The notes under the pieces: generated by a model
What the model saw: only the letters and a program-made list of their open reading frames with translations
Told to the model about the DNA's origin: nothing
Databases searched by the model: none
Source of the DNA: Algoriphagus litoralis
Lineage (GTDB): Bacteria > Bacteroidota > Bacteroidia > Cytophagales > Cyclobacteriaceae
Direction of reading: 5' to 3'
Length of the DNA: 64,000 bases
NCBI RefSeq assembly: GCF_003259255.1
Contig: NZ_QGOL01000002.1
Location: forward strand, 434,001 to 498,000
Program-made: the position numbers and the translations under genes
In this document: in pieces, positions 38,179 to 47,443 of the stretch
Numbering within the stretch: the first letter of the stretch is position 1
Layout of the letters: each line of letters begins with the position of its first letter

Positions 38179-39903
38179 TTATGAAACTTTATTCAGGCTA
38201 ACGGTGAATGTGCTTCCTGCTCCAAACTCGCTTTCCACCACTATTTTTCCACCCTGAGCCTCTATAAACTCCTTGCTTATCGCCAATCCAAGGCCAGTTC
38301 CTTCTTTTTTCGTCCCAGGTACTCGGAAATACCTGTCGAAAATTTTCTCCTTGTATTGTGGGGCAATTCCCTGCCCGGTATCCTTCACAGAGATCGTAAC
38401 CAAATTTTTGATCTCTTGGATACTGACCAAAATTGTTGAATTGTCATAGGAATATCGGATCGCATTGGAAATCAAGTTGGTGATGACCCATGCTGTTTTT
38501 TCGTTGTCCGCGTGAATTTCAGACACTGATTCAGGACAGCTGATCTCCACCTTTATTTGCTTCTGCTCGGCCTGAACCTTTGTTGCATTGATAGCATAGT
38601 GCACGATTTCTCTAGGATCAGTCCGAAGTAGAGAAAGCTGGATATTTCCACTTTCGACCTGGGTCATATTAAGGAGTTCGCCGGTGATTTTCAATAATCG
38701 GCCTGCATCATCTTTGATGCTGTCGACCAGGTTTTTTTGCTCGTCATTCAATGCTCCGATTTGCTCATTTTCTAATAGTTGAAGACTCATTTTGATAGAC
38801 GAAATCGGAGTCTTGAATTCATGAGAAACATTGGCAATGAAGTTGGTTTTGGCAGAATCTAACTCCTTGTATTCAGTGACATTCCGGAGCAGAATCACGT
38901 GTCCGATTACTTTGGAGACCGATTCTCCGGTAGGCGTAATGGAAATGTGTTGGATGTCTTTTTCGAAGTAGCTTTCTTTTCCTTTGGAAAAAATCTTTAT
39001 CGGTTTGACTGTACTTGGGTTTTCATCAATTGAATCGATGTCTTTGATCAATGACCTTAGCAGATCATTTTTTAATGCCAGATCCTTTGATTTCACACCG
39101 ATCAATTCCGATTCCTGAAGTCCCAAAATTTGGCTTGCTTCTTCATTTGCAAAAATGATCCGCATTTCTTCATCCAATCCGATCACCGGATCATGCATTT
39201 TGTCGATCAGGGTTTCCACCCGTTTTTTCTCGATCATGAGTTTTGCCAAATTACTGCTGTCGTATTCTTCCAGCTTTTGGGCCATGGCATTAAATGATCT
39301 GGCCAACTCTCCAAACTCACTGTTGCTTTGGAAGTGAACGCGCTCCGAGTAGTTTTTTTCGGCTACCTGGCGGATACTTTCTGAAAGTTCTTTGATTGGA
39401 TTGGCAATGTTAGCCGGTAGGTTAACTAGTAGGATGAAGGCAATAATAAAGCAACCAGTCCCGGTAATTGCAATCCAATAAACCGCGCGCTCGGCTGTTT
39501 TTTCGGCAAGCTCACTTTTACGTTGGATGGCCTGCATGTTCATGTTCATCACCTCGTAAATTACCTTTCGGATTTCGGAGCGAAGAGCGGTGTCTGAAGG
39601 ATTGGTTTTGAGATGCTCAAAATAGTCTCTTAAGTCTTGGGTTACTTCCAGTTCGTTGATTTCGGTGATGTTCTGCTCTTGTTTTTTCAGATTCTCCTCG
39701 ATTCGGTCCAGTGCATTTTCCGAATTAGTTTCCAAAGCAGTGAGGATGTTTCTGGAGTATTCCAAAGTCCGATAGTTAGCTACCAGGACATTTTCAGTAT
39801 CTGATTTCAGCTCGAACAGATTCTTCACGCTAACCACACTAAGCAATATAATCAGGGTGAATAGCAGACCTACACCAAGGGTTAATCTGGTTTTAATTTT
39901 CAT
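38179..39903 (-). CDS. HAMP-PAS sensor histidine kinase of the Kdp locus
   Basis: A 574-residue membrane kinase with helices at about 9-27 and 141-162 bounding a helical periplasmic region, HAMP (163-215), PAS (about 225-350) and HisKA with His361 in ANVSHEFKTP. The ATPase part has NLISNAIRYS, DTGQGIAP, FDRYFR and GTGLGLAISKEF. It lies directly after the truncated KdpD (the stop abuts this ATG) and at the end of the kdp transcript. It probably supplies the kinase activity that the neighbouring KdpD lacks and feeds the NtrC-type regulator at the head of the locus. The partnership is inferred from gene order. Confidence 0.88.
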   Translation of the reverse strand: MKIKTRLTLGVGLLFTLIILLSVVSVKNLFELKSDTENVLVANYRTLEYSRNILTALETNSENALDRIEENLKKQEQNITEINELEVTQDLRDYFEHLKTNPSDTALRSEIRKVIYEVMNMNMQAIQRKSELAEKTAERAVYWIAITGTGCFIIAFILLVNLPANIANPIKELSESIRQVAEKNYSERVHFQSNSEFGELARSFNAMAQKLEEYDSSNLAKLMIEKKRVETLIDKMHDPVIGLDEEMRIIFANEEASQILGLQESELIGVKSKDLALKNDLLRSLIKDIDSIDENPSTVKPIKIFSKGKESYFEKDIQHISITPTGESVSKVIGHVILLRNVTEYKELDSAKTNFIANVSHEFKTPISSIKMSLQLLENEQIGALNDEQKNLVDSIKDDAGRLLKITGELLNMTQVESGNIQLSLLRTDPREIVHYAINATKVQAEQKQIKVEISCPESVSEIHADNEKTAWVITNLISNAIRYSYDNSTILVSIQEIKNLVTISVKDTGQGIAPQYKEKIFDRYFRVPGTKKEGTGLGLAISKEFIEAQGGKIVVESEFGAGSTFTVSLNKVS

Positions 39904-41028
39904 TTAGGAAAGGATTACTAGATCGATATTACTGGAGGAAAGTTTCTTTAAAAGCTCATTAAAGACATTGGTGGCCAAAAGAATCTGAAGGAGATTCAGG
40001 TGCGGTTTTCCCACACAGATGGTGGTTATTTTCCGTTCTTCGGCTTGTTCAATAATCGCTTTGGAAACCGAGTTACCTTGGATTTTGATAATCTCAGCAC
40101 CCAATTCCGTGGCTAATTTGAAATTATTTATCAAATGACGCTGTTTGTCCAGCGGGATTTTGTCGGCACTTTCTCTTGGAGTCTGGACATAGAGTACATA
40201 CCATTTGCTATGGTAGTAGTTTGCCAGTCTCGCGGTTTTTCGGATGACAGTTTTAGACGTTTTTTCATTGCTGCTGATGCATGCCAGAAACCGCTCATGC
40301 TTCAGAATATTGGTTTTGGTGACTTCTGTCTCGACTTTTCGCTCAACCTGCGAAGCCACTTCCTTCAGGGCCAGCTCCCGAAGCTGAAGGATGCTTTCGC
40401 TTTTGAAAAAATTCTTCAGTGCTGTCTCGATCTTCTCTTTTTGGTAGATTTTGCCTCCCTTCAGTCTGGCGATTAGTTCATCCGCCGTCAAGTCAATGTT
40501 GACCACTTCGTCTGCCTGCGCCAGTAATTTATCAGGAATCCGCTCACGAACTTCAATCCCCGTGATTTCCTTGATTTCGTCATTCAAGCTTTCGATATGT
40601 TGGATATTGACGGCAGAGACCACATTGATCCCGGCCTCAATAATGTCAATCACATCCTGCCAGCGTTTTTCGTTTTTGCTTCCTTCGATGTTTGAATGCG
40701 CTAGTTCATCAACTATGACTACTTCCGGTCGCAGATTGATAATGGCTTGCAGGTCCATTTCTTCCAGTTCTTTTCCTTTGTAGAAAAGCCTGCGAAGCGG
40801 AATGATCGGAAGACCATCGATCAAAGCATGAGTTTCTTCCCGATTATGTGTCTCGATAAACCCGATTTTGACATCTATCCCGTTCTTCAGCAGCGTATGC
40901 GCTTCTTGCAGCATGCGGTAGGTCTTGCCTACACCGGCACTCATACCGATGTAGATTTTCAGTTTTCCCCGTCTGGATTTCTTGATCAGATTGAGAAATT
41001 CCTCTGCTGACTTTCGGGTTTCTTCCAT
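39904..41028 (-). CDS. kdpD: Truncated KdpD: N-terminal ATPase and USP domain only
   Basis: At 374 residues this is far shorter than the ~900-residue enteric KdpD. It keeps the KdpD N-terminal domain with Walker A GMSAGVGKT (28-36), GFIETHNREET and Walker B VVIVDELAHSN (103-113), and the following universal-stress-type domain (about 245-374) with VGKPH near the end. The four transmembrane helices, GAF and histidine-kinase domains are absent. The gene ends cleanly next to a complete kinase gene, so the protein looks split and not damaged. It may sense K+, nucleotide or a second messenger and act on the kinase. Confidence 0.88.
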   Translation of the reverse strand: MEETRKSAEEFLNLIKKSRRGKLKIYIGMSAGVGKTYRMLQEAHTLLKNGIDVKIGFIETHNREETHALIDGLPIIPLRRLFYKGKELEEMDLQAIINLRPEVVIVDELAHSNIEGSKNEKRWQDVIDIIEAGINVVSAVNIQHIESLNDEIKEITGIEVRERIPDKLLAQADEVVNIDLTADELIARLKGGKIYQKEKIETALKNFFKSESILQLRELALKEVASQVERKVETEVTKTNILKHERFLACISSNEKTSKTVIRKTARLANYYHSKWYVLYVQTPRESADKIPLDKQRHLINNFKLATELGAEIIKIQGNSVSKAIIEQAEERKITTICVGKPHLNLLQILLATNVFNELLKKLSSSNIDLVILS

Positions 41029-41084
41029 TCTAGTGTGAAAGTCTTTGGTAGGTTAAAAGGGAATATGTTTTCATTCACTTGCTA

Positions 41085-42170
41085 TTAAAAGCCAATGCTT
41101 AAAGCGGTGCCAAAGTAACCGTTGTTTTGCGTAGGAACCTGATTGCTATCTTGGAAAATAGCGTCATTTTGACTGTTGAAGGTTCTCGCTTCCAGTCTCC
41201 AAAGGACATTTTCAGTGATTTGAAGGTCCATATTGAGCGAATATCCAAAAGTCTGAAAGCCATTTGGCGTATCGGTGGAAATGATGACTTCCCCTTTGTC
41301 GGAGTAATATTCTGCCCTTGCGGCAAAGGCCAATTTGTCAGTTGCTGCGATTCTGGCGATCACCACAGGAGAGTACCACACATGGTATTCCCTGCTGCCT
41401 TTTGCCGTTTGCTGAGCTCCGATGTCAAATCCTGTGATCAATCCAAAACGCTCACTGAGTTGAAACTGCCCATAGAAGTTGTGAAAATACCGCATCTGCC
41501 TGTCGCTGTCAGGGGTGTCGCTTCCGATGAAGGAACTGCTGTTTAGCGTGACTTTATCAGTTGGAGTAAAGGTGACTTGGTGTCCAAAGGCCGGAGTTTG
41601 GTTTCCCTCCACACGCTGAATCCGCTGCCAGCCGTTGAGAAGCAGTCCGCTGACAAACCATTTTTCATTGTCGCTGGTGTAGGAGATTTTGGCTCCTGAG
41701 AGAAAATAGGGGGAATTTTCAGCCAAAATACTACGGGTCATATTCCAGCAATTGGCTCCGATGGCGCTTTCAAAACCAATGTGGGAAGCGAAAATACCCG
41801 CATCTACCCATAGATTTTTTGTTTTTGAAATTTTCACCCCTGCATTTGCCTCAAATATATTTTTCAGTACACCCGGTTCTGCGGCCAGGTTTGCGTTGGT
41901 ATAAGTCCCTGTCATCAAGGCTAATTTTCCCCGAACTTTTCCATCATCATAAGCGGCTTGGATGAATCCGAGATTCAGGTTCACTTCATTGTGTCGGTTG
42001 AAGGAGTAGAGGAAATCGGGTCGGTTGTGGTCAGGTGGATTTCCAAAATCATAACCATAGTAGGTTTCTAGGTAACCGCTGATCTTGAGCGGGTTTTCAG
42101 AACTGTTTTCCTGTGCATTTGCCATGTGAACAATAAATGCCAGTGATAAAAGTGCGAATAACTTTTTCAT
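41085..42170 (-). CDS. Outer-membrane beta-barrel (porin-like) within the kdp transcript
   Basis: The 361-residue product has a signal peptide ending ...VHMANAQE and alternating hydrophobic/aromatic strands (GYLETYYGYDFG, NLNLGFIQAAYDDGKVRGKL, FGTALSIGF at the C-terminus with final Phe). This is typical of porins annotated as outer-membrane beta-barrels in Bacteroidota. It lies between kdpC and kdpD with about 60-80 base gaps. Placement suggests it admits K+ or is made when K+ is scarce. The exact family was not recognised with certainty. Confidence 0.78.
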   Translation of the reverse strand: MKKLFALLSLAFIVHMANAQENSSENPLKISGYLETYYGYDFGNPPDHNRPDFLYSFNRHNEVNLNLGFIQAAYDDGKVRGKLALMTGTYTNANLAAEPGVLKNIFEANAGVKISKTKNLWVDAGIFASHIGFESAIGANCWNMTRSILAENSPYFLSGAKISYTSDNEKWFVSGLLLNGWQRIQRVEGNQTPAFGHQVTFTPTDKVTLNSSSFIGSDTPDSDRQMRYFHNFYGQFQLSERFGLITGFDIGAQQTAKGSREYHVWYSPVVIARIAATDKLAFAARAEYYSDKGEVIISTDTPNGFQTFGYSLNMDLQITENVLWRLEARTFNSQNDAIFQDSNQVPTQNNGYFGTALSIGF

Positions 42171-42184
42171 GTGTACTCAATTTA

Positions 42185-42236
42185 AGAAAAAAGGCACCTA
42201 GAGTGATTTAGTCCCTTCAAAATCAAGTGCCTTAAG
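42185..42236 (-). terminator. Hairpin with T-run between kdpC and the porin gene
   Basis: On the minus strand AAGGCAC pairs with GGTGCCTT and an inner TGATTT pairs with AAATCA, followed by TTTTTTCTT. It lies inside the run of kdp genes. It may therefore reduce, rather than end, transcription into the porin and sensor genes, or stabilise the kdpFABC message. Confidence 0.7.
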
Positions 42237-42250
42237 GTTATTTAAGTTGA

Positions 42251-42817
42251 TTAGTTCCTGATTGATTTTTCAACCTCGAGATTTAGCTTGAGCACATTGA
42301 TTCGTTCTGTGCCAAATAGACCAAGCAATGGTTTTTCGGTGTGTTTTTCCACAAGCCGATTCAGTTCATCGGCTGAAATGCCTGCTGCATTTGCGATTCG
42401 GTTTACCTGAATCTTAGCAGCCTGCACTGATATATGGGGATCCAATCCGCTTCCACTGGCAGTTACCAAATCGGATGGGATCTCGGATCGGTCCACCTCA
42501 GGGTTCTTTTCCAGGAAGTAAGTGATCCTTTCTTCAACTTCAGACAAGTGATCGGGATTGGTTGGGCCGTAATTGCTGCCTCCCGAACCTGCGGCATCGT
42601 AATCCACCGCGGAAGGTCTGGACCAGAAGTATTCGTCATTGGTAAAAGACTGACCAACATTGATGTGATGGATTTTGCCATTTTCAGAAACGGTAATTCC
42701 TTTTCCCTGACCGGGAGCTAGTTGGGCTACTGCCCAAACCGCCATTGTATAAAAGCCGCAAAAGAAGACCAAACACACGAGGGTCAATCTGATCGCTGGA
42801 ATGATGTTATTTTTCAT
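42251..42817 (-). CDS. kdpC: KdpC, potassium-transporting ATPase subunit C
   Basis: A 188-residue inner-membrane protein with one N-terminal helix (about 8-30) and a periplasmic domain with the family motifs FTNDEYFWSRPSA, YDAAGSGGSNYGPTNP, DLVTASGSGLDPHIS and IANAAGIS. It stabilises the KdpFABC complex and increases ATP affinity. It follows kdpB by about 76 bases. Confidence 0.95.
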   Translation of the reverse strand: MKNNIIPAIRLTLVCLVFFCGFYTMAVWAVAQLAPGQGKGITVSENGKIHHINVGQSFTNDEYFWSRPSAVDYDAAGSGGSNYGPTNPDHLSEVEERITYFLEKNPEVDRSEIPSDLVTASGSGLDPHISVQAAKIQVNRIANAAGISADELNRLVEKHTEKPLLGLFGTERINVLKLNLEVEKSIRN

Positions 42818-42893
42818 TTTTTGAATAGTAAATAGTTGAATTAAAATCTTCTACGAACACTGCCTCATTTTGAGGAAAAGCCTATTTGGCTAA

Positions 42894-44906
42894 TCAGAAA
42901 AAAAGCGATACTGCCATATCAATCAATTTGATGCCTATGAAAGGGACTATGACACCGCCTAGACCATAGATAAACAGGTTTCTGCGAAGCAAAGCACTGG
43001 CACCAATCGGCTTGTAAGCAACACCTTTCAAGGCCAAAGGAATGAGAAGCGGAATGATGATCGCATTGAAAATCACTGCTGAAAGGATCGCACTCTCCGG
43101 ACTGGAGAGATTCATGATGTTCAGTCCCTGAAGCGAGGGAATCGCCACAATAAACAAGGCTGGAATGATGGCAAAGTATTTCGCCACATCATTGGCAATA
43201 CTGAAAGTCGTCAGTGTACCCCGAGTCATCAGCAGTTGCTTTCCGATCTCTACCACCTCGATCAGCTTGGTCGGATCGTTATCCAAATCCACCATATTTC
43301 CGGCTTCTTTGGCTGCTTGGGTACCGCTGTTCATGGCCACTCCCACATCTGCCTGTGCAAGTGCCGGAGCGTCATTGGTTCCGTCTCCCATCATCGCTAC
43401 CAGTCGCCCTTCAGCCTGCTCCTTTTTGATGTAATTCATCTTGTCCTCAGGCTTGGCTTCGGCGATGAAGTCATCTACTCCGGCCTTTTCGGCAATGAAT
43501 TTTGCTGTCAAGGGATTATCACCTGTCACCATTACAGTCTTGATTCCCATTTTTCGCAGACGTTCAAATCGCTCCTGAATTCCCGGCTTGATGATGTCCT
43601 GAAGCTCGATCACACCGATGACCTGCTCATTTTCAGCTACTACCAGTGGAGTTCCTCCATTGCTGGAGATGGATGTTACTTTCTCGGCGATTTCTTCCGG
43701 AAATATATTTCCGGCCTTCAGACACATGTCTTTGATGGCATCGGCAGCTCCTTTACGGATGCGAGTTCCGTTGTAGTCGATTCCTGAACTTCTGGTTTCT
43801 GCGGTAAACTTGATGTAGCGAGCATCTTTTACCTGGAAACTCGCTAGATCGATTCCAGCTAATTCGATGATGGATTTTCCTTCTGGCGTCTGATCCGCCA
43901 TAGAACTCAGGACAACTGATTTGGTCAGCTGCTTTTCATCCACGCCATTTGCTGGATAGAAGTGGGTGGCTTTCCGGTTTCCGATAGTGATCGTGCCTGT
44001 TTTGTCCAGAAGCAAGACATCGATATCACCTGCCGTTTCTACGGCTTTACCTGATTTGGTAATCACATTGGCTCGAAGTGCTCTGTCCATTCCCGCAATA
44101 CCAATTGCGGAAAGTAATCCACCAATAGTCGTAGGAATCAGGCAGACAAAAAGTGAGATAAATGCTGCAATAGTAATCGGCGTATTGGCATAATCTGCGA
44201 AAGGTTTTAGCGTGACCGTCACGATGATGAAGACCAGTGTAAAACCCGCCAAAAGAATGGTCAGGGCTATTTCATTCGGAGTCTTTTGCCTACTGGCACC
44301 TTCCACAAGCGCAATCATTTTGTCCAAGAAGCTTTCGCCCTGTTCGGTGGTCACTTCGACCATTATTTTGTCTGAAAGTACTTTTGTACCACCTGTGACG
44401 GAACTTTTATCACCTCCAGCTTCTCGGATGACCGGAGCGGATTCACCGGTAATAGCACTTTCATCAATTGTAGCCAAACCCTCGACAATCTCTCCATCAG
44501 CAGGAATGATATCTCCTGCTTCGCAAATGAAAAGATCTCCTTTCTTCAATTCCGAAGAAGAGACGGTCGCACCGCTTTTCAGTTTGGCGGGAGTTTCTTC
44601 CCGCGTTTTCCGTAAGCTGTCTGCCTGGGCTTTTCCTCTGGCTTCAGCTATCGCTTCCGCAAAATTCGCGAAAAGCAAAGTCAAGAAAAGCAAAAGGAAA
44701 ACTGTGAAATTGTACCCAAAGGAGCCTTCTGAAGTACTGATTAGCGAGTAAATGGTGACAAATAACATCACCAAGGTTCCAATTTCTACGGTGAACATCA
44801 CCGGGTTTCGGAACATTATTTTCGGATTGAGCTTCACAAAAGACTCCTTCAGTGCTGTTTGCACTAAGTCTTTTTGAAATAGGCTCTTGTTATTGCTAGT
44901 ATTCAT
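42894..44906 (-). CDS. kdpB: KdpB, P-type ATPase subunit of the K+ pump
   Basis: The 670-residue catalytic subunit hydrolyses ATP to drive K+ import through KdpA. Motifs: TGES dephosphorylation loop ([11 protein letters not shown], about 152-162), phosphorylated Asp301 in DKTGT, nucleotide-binding region and hinge [18 protein letters not shown]. Seven transmembrane helices of the KdpB type are present. It lies 19 bases after kdpA. Size is standard. Confidence 0.97.
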   Translation of the reverse strand: MNTSNNKSLFQKDLVQTALKESFVKLNPKIMFRNPVMFTVEIGTLVMLFVTIYSLISTSEGSFGYNFTVFLLLFLTLLFANFAEAIAEARGKAQADSLRKTREETPAKLKSGATVSSSELKKGDLFICEAGDIIPADGEIVEGLATIDESAITGESAPVIREAGGDKSSVTGGTKVLSDKIMVEVTTEQGESFLDKMIALVEGASRQKTPNEIALTILLAGFTLVFIIVTVTLKPFADYANTPITIAAFISLFVCLIPTTIGGLLSAIGIAGMDRALRANVITKSGKAVETAGDIDVLLLDKTGTITIGNRKATHFYPANGVDEKQLTKSVVLSSMADQTPEGKSIIELAGIDLASFQVKDARYIKFTAETRSSGIDYNGTRIRKGAADAIKDMCLKAGNIFPEEIAEKVTSISSNGGTPLVVAENEQVIGVIELQDIIKPGIQERFERLRKMGIKTVMVTGDNPLTAKFIAEKAGVDDFIAEAKPEDKMNYIKKEQAEGRLVAMMGDGTNDAPALAQADVGVAMNSGTQAAKEAGNMVDLDNDPTKLIEVVEIGKQLLMTRGTLTTFSIANDVAKYFAIIPALFIVAIPSLQGLNIMNLSSPESAILSAVIFNAIIIPLLIPLALKGVAYKPIGASALLRRNLFIYGLGGVIVPFIGIKLIDMAVSLFF

Positions 44907-44925
44907 TATTAGTAGATTTTAGGAA

Positions 44926-46626
44926 TTAATACAGGGAAAAGTATTCCGCCAATGGACCAAGTGTAAGTGCAGGGAAAAAAGCCAATGCCGCCACAACTCC
45001 AATCACTGCAAAGACCAGAATGCCGAAAGTGGAAGTGTCAGTTTTGAGAGTTCCGGCACTCTCGGGAATGTATTTTTTCGATGCTAAAATTCCTGCGATA
45101 GCCACCGGCCCGATAATGGGCAGGTACCTGCTCAGCAGCATGACCAATCCCGTTGCGACATTCCAAAACGGTGTGTTGTCACCCAATCCTTCAAACCCAC
45201 TTCCGTTGTTGGCGGCTGCGGAGCTGAATTCGTAAAGGAATTCACTGAAGCCATGAAATCCCGGATTATTGAGCCAACTTGCATAGGCTTCGGGATTTCC
45301 CGAATAGAGGTAACTGGCCAAAGCAGTTCCTCCCAGAATCATCAGCGGGTGAAGCAAAGCGATGATCATGGCGATCTTCACTTCTCGGGCTTCTACCTTT
45401 TTTCCCAGAAATTCGGGTGTTCGTCCGACCATCAATCCCCCGATGAACACCGCCAAAATGATAAACACATAGAAGTTGATAAAGCCGACACCGACTCCTC
45501 CATAGAAGCTGTTTATCATCATTCCAAGCATTGCAAACATCCCTGTCAGTGGAGTCATGCTGTCGTGCATAGCGTTCACCGAACCGTTACTTGTGCTGGT
45601 CGTATTGATGGCCCAATAAGCTGAGGCTGCCGAGCCAAATCGAACTTCCTTGCCTTCCATGCTGCCCATTTCCTGAGAAATCCCCATTTCCGCGATAGCG
45701 GGATTTCCATTCATTTCAAAATAGATGGATGGGATCACCAAGCAGAGAAATCCTGCAGTCATTACTCCATAAATCATCAGGGCTAGCTTTTCCCGCTGCA
45801 ACACATAACCCATCGCAAATACCAAGGCGATTGGAATCAAAAAAATGAAAACCGTTTCCAGAATATTGGTTAAATAGTTAGGGTTTTCCATCGGATTGGT
45901 TGAGTTGGGACCGTAGTATCCTCCGCCATTGGTACCGAGCTGCTTGATGGAAATAAATGCGGCGGCAGGTCCCCGACTGATGCTTTGTTCTGCTCCCTCC
46001 AAGGTCGTGATGGTGTCTTTTCCCTCAAAAGTCATCGGTGTGCCGTTGAACACCAATATCAAAGCACCAATAAAAGCGATAGGCAAAAGCACCCGGGTGC
46101 AGGTGCGGACGAAATAGCTGTAGAAGTTTCCGAGCTTTTCAGTTGATCTGGCTTTCATGGCATTGAAGACCACGGCACAGATGGCAATCCCTGTTGCTGC
46201 ACTGATGAATTGCCAGAGCATCAGGATCAATTGCCCTGCATAGGAAAGGCCCGTTTCGCCTGAATAATGCTGCAAGTTGGTATTGGAGACGAAGCTGACC
46301 GAGGTATTGAAGGCCAAATCCCAACTCATCGATGGGTTGCCGTCTGGATTCAAGGGCAGCCAACTCATATTGGTCAGCACAAAAAGGGAAATCACAAACC
46401 AAAATGCATTGATGGTCAAAAGGGTCATCAAATGCTGTTTCCAGTTCATTTCAAAATCGGGATCAATCCCGCTAAGCTTGAAAAAAAGCCTGTCCAGCGG
46501 GTTGAAAAGTTTATCGAGCCATGTGCTTTCGTAGTTGAAAACCTTGCCGATATACCGACCGAGGGGGATTGCCAAGGCAAGCACCGTCGCATACATAAGA
46601 AATACGCCAAGTAGTTCTGAGTTCAT
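44926..46626 (-). CDS. kdpA: KdpA, K+-binding channel-like subunit
   Basis: A 566-residue membrane protein of the SKT superfamily with about ten transmembrane helices and four degenerate P-loops carrying selectivity-filter glycines. Visible segments include NTSVSFVSNTNLQHYSGE, LGTNGGGYYGPNS and FSSAAANNGSGFEGL. It binds and passes K+ in the KdpFABC pump. The start at 46626 is eight bases after the stop of an unlisted 38-residue membrane peptide gene. Confidence 0.97.
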   Translation of the reverse strand: MNSELLGVFLMYATVLALAIPLGRYIGKVFNYESTWLDKLFNPLDRLFFKLSGIDPDFEMNWKQHLMTLLTINAFWFVISLFVLTNMSWLPLNPDGNPSMSWDLAFNTSVSFVSNTNLQHYSGETGLSYAGQLILMLWQFISAATGIAICAVVFNAMKARSTEKLGNFYSYFVRTCTRVLLPIAFIGALILVFNGTPMTFEGKDTITTLEGAEQSISRGPAAAFISIKQLGTNGGGYYGPNSTNPMENPNYLTNILETVFIFLIPIALVFAMGYVLQREKLALMIYGVMTAGFLCLVIPSIYFEMNGNPAIAEMGISQEMGSMEGKEVRFGSAASAYWAINTTSTSNGSVNAMHDSMTPLTGMFAMLGMMINSFYGGVGVGFINFYVFIILAVFIGGLMVGRTPEFLGKKVEAREVKIAMIIALLHPLMILGGTALASYLYSGNPEAYASWLNNPGFHGFSEFLYEFSSAAANNGSGFEGLGDNTPFWNVATGLVMLLSRYLPIIGPVAIAGILASKKYIPESAGTLKTDTSTFGILVFAVIGVVAALAFFPALTLGPLAEYFSLY

Positions 46627-46634
46627 TTTATTGA

Positions 46635-46751
46635 TTAGTTAAATGATAAAAAAAGCCAGCCTAAAAACCTGAAAATGAAGTAGAAAACCATAAATATTAA
46701 AACTATACCGAGGATTGATTTAATGTCATTTCGAAGCTTTAGTTGATTCAT
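46635..46751 (-). CDS. 38-residue single-pass membrane peptide between kdpF and kdpA
   Basis: Reading the minus strand from the ATG at 46751 gives MNQLKLRNDIKSILGI, then a strongly hydrophobic helix (VLIFMVFYFIFRFLGWLFL) and SFN-stop. Its start is ten bases after the kdpF stop and its stop eight bases before kdpA, so spacing is exactly that of an operon gene. It is not KdpF, which is the gene before it. It could be an extra small subunit or regulator of the pump. No family is recognised, and at 117 bases chance cannot be excluded by length alone. Confidence 0.6.
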   Translation of the reverse strand: MNQLKLRNDIKSILGIVLIFMVFYFIFRFLGWLFLSFN

Positions 46752-46761
46752 TTTTTCAGGT

Positions 46762-46839
46762 TTAGAATTTTTCAGGTTTGAGGAGCACGTAGGCCAAGTA
46801 GCCGAAGACTCCAAGAGCGATGATGAATAATGCAGTCAT
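46762..46839 (-). CDS. kdpF: KdpF, small subunit of the K+ pump
   Basis: Twenty-five residues, MTALFIIALGVFGYLAYVLL then KPEKF, one transmembrane helix. The C-terminal half GYLAYVLLKPEKF aligns with GYLVYALINAEAF of E. coli KdpF (recalled). KdpF packs between KdpA and KdpB and stabilises the complex. It starts three bases after the stop of the 109-residue gene. Confidence 0.85.
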   Translation of the reverse strand: MTALFIIALGVFGYLAYVLLKPEKF

Positions 46840-46842
46840 AGG

Positions 46843-47172
46843 TTAGTTTTCAAGGATGGTTTTGATGTAAGCAGTTTTGAGTTTTTCGGGGAAAGCCTTC
46901 ATGTGATTTTTCAGGCTAGAAGGCGCTTCGTCCAAAGCCAAGACACCAAGAAATTCGTTTTCGATGGCGTTTCGGTCATGTAGATTTCCACTGGAATAGA
47001 GCAGACTGATGATTTTCACGATTTGGTCTGCCTTTTCTCTTTTCCCCTGAGCAAATTGCTCGCGGCAGAATTGAGCTAAGTCTCGCAGCAGCTCATATTC
47101 TGATGATTTCGGGTTTTTGGGCAAATGTTCCGGCAACCACTCTTTGAGCGTTTTTGTGATTTTGTTCTCCAT
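46843..47172 (-). CDS. 109-residue soluble helical protein at the head of the kdp genes
   Basis: An all-helical, charged cytoplasmic protein with no signal or membrane segment, for example LLRDLAQFCREQFAQGKREK, ADQIVKIISLLYSSGN, and AIENEFLGVLALDEAPS. No family with known function was recognised. It stands between two membrane micro-genes with three-base gaps on both sides, which argues strongly for co-translation with kdpF. A role as a cytosolic accessory or regulator of Kdp is inferred from position only. Confidence 0.8.
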   Translation of the reverse strand: MENKITKTLKEWLPEHLPKNPKSSEYELLRDLAQFCREQFAQGKREKADQIVKIISLLYSSGNLHDRNAIENEFLGVLALDEAPSSLKNHMKAFPEKLKTAYIKTILEN

Positions 47173-47175
47173 GGC

Positions 47176-47256
47176 TTAAATCGTTTCAAAGGCATATATT
47201 GCTTTAAAAAGGATAGCGTAAACAGCCAGTCCGGTGAGATACATGATAAGGGTCAT
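47176..47256 (-). CDS. 26-residue membrane peptide, first gene of the kdp transcript
   Basis: The minus-strand ATG at 47256 reads MTLIMYLTGLAVYAILFKAI then YAFETI-stop, almost entirely one hydrophobic helix with a single Lys and a final acidic turn. The stop is three bases before the ATG of the 109-residue gene. Size and layout resemble KdpF, but the real KdpF is two genes downstream, so this would be a second KdpF-like peptide. A start at the internal Met5 is also possible. Confidence 0.6.
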   Translation of the reverse strand: MTLIMYLTGLAVYAILFKAIYAFETI

Positions 47257-47368
47257 AGCATAATTGTTTGATGCGAAGCCTTATGCCAAAAGCCGTTCCG
47301 AAGCTGTTTAAAAAGTATTAATCAGTTGAAAATCAATAGTATAGGAAAAAATTGGCCATGATTAAAAT

Positions 47369-47394
47369 AAAAAACCCTTTCAAAATGAAAGGGT
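47369..47394 (-). terminator. Terminator between the sigma-54 regulator and the kdp genes
   Basis: On the minus strand ACCCTTTCA / TGAAAGGGT with loop TTT is followed by TTTTTTA. A near-copy of the left arm (ACCCTTTCAAAACG) lies just upstream and may form an alternative pairing. It separates the regulator transcript from the kdp transcript, so the latter needs its own promoter in the 47257-47368 interval. Confidence 0.88.
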
Positions 47395-47443
47395 AGATCC
47401 TAGCGTTTTGAAAGGGTTGAATAAGTATCGATTGCTGGTTTTT

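Noticed and set aside
43236-43787. Open frames on the + strand opposite kdpB and kdpA
   Set aside because: Shadow frames of strongly conserved genes, with no motifs.
47272-47288. Possible sigma-54 promoter (TGGCAT...TCGCA, minus strand) just before the kdp micro-genes
   Set aside because: The GG-to-GC distance is 13 rather than the strict 12 bases, so it is not listed as a feature; it is tempting given the NtrC-type regulator and should be checked by mapping the transcription start.
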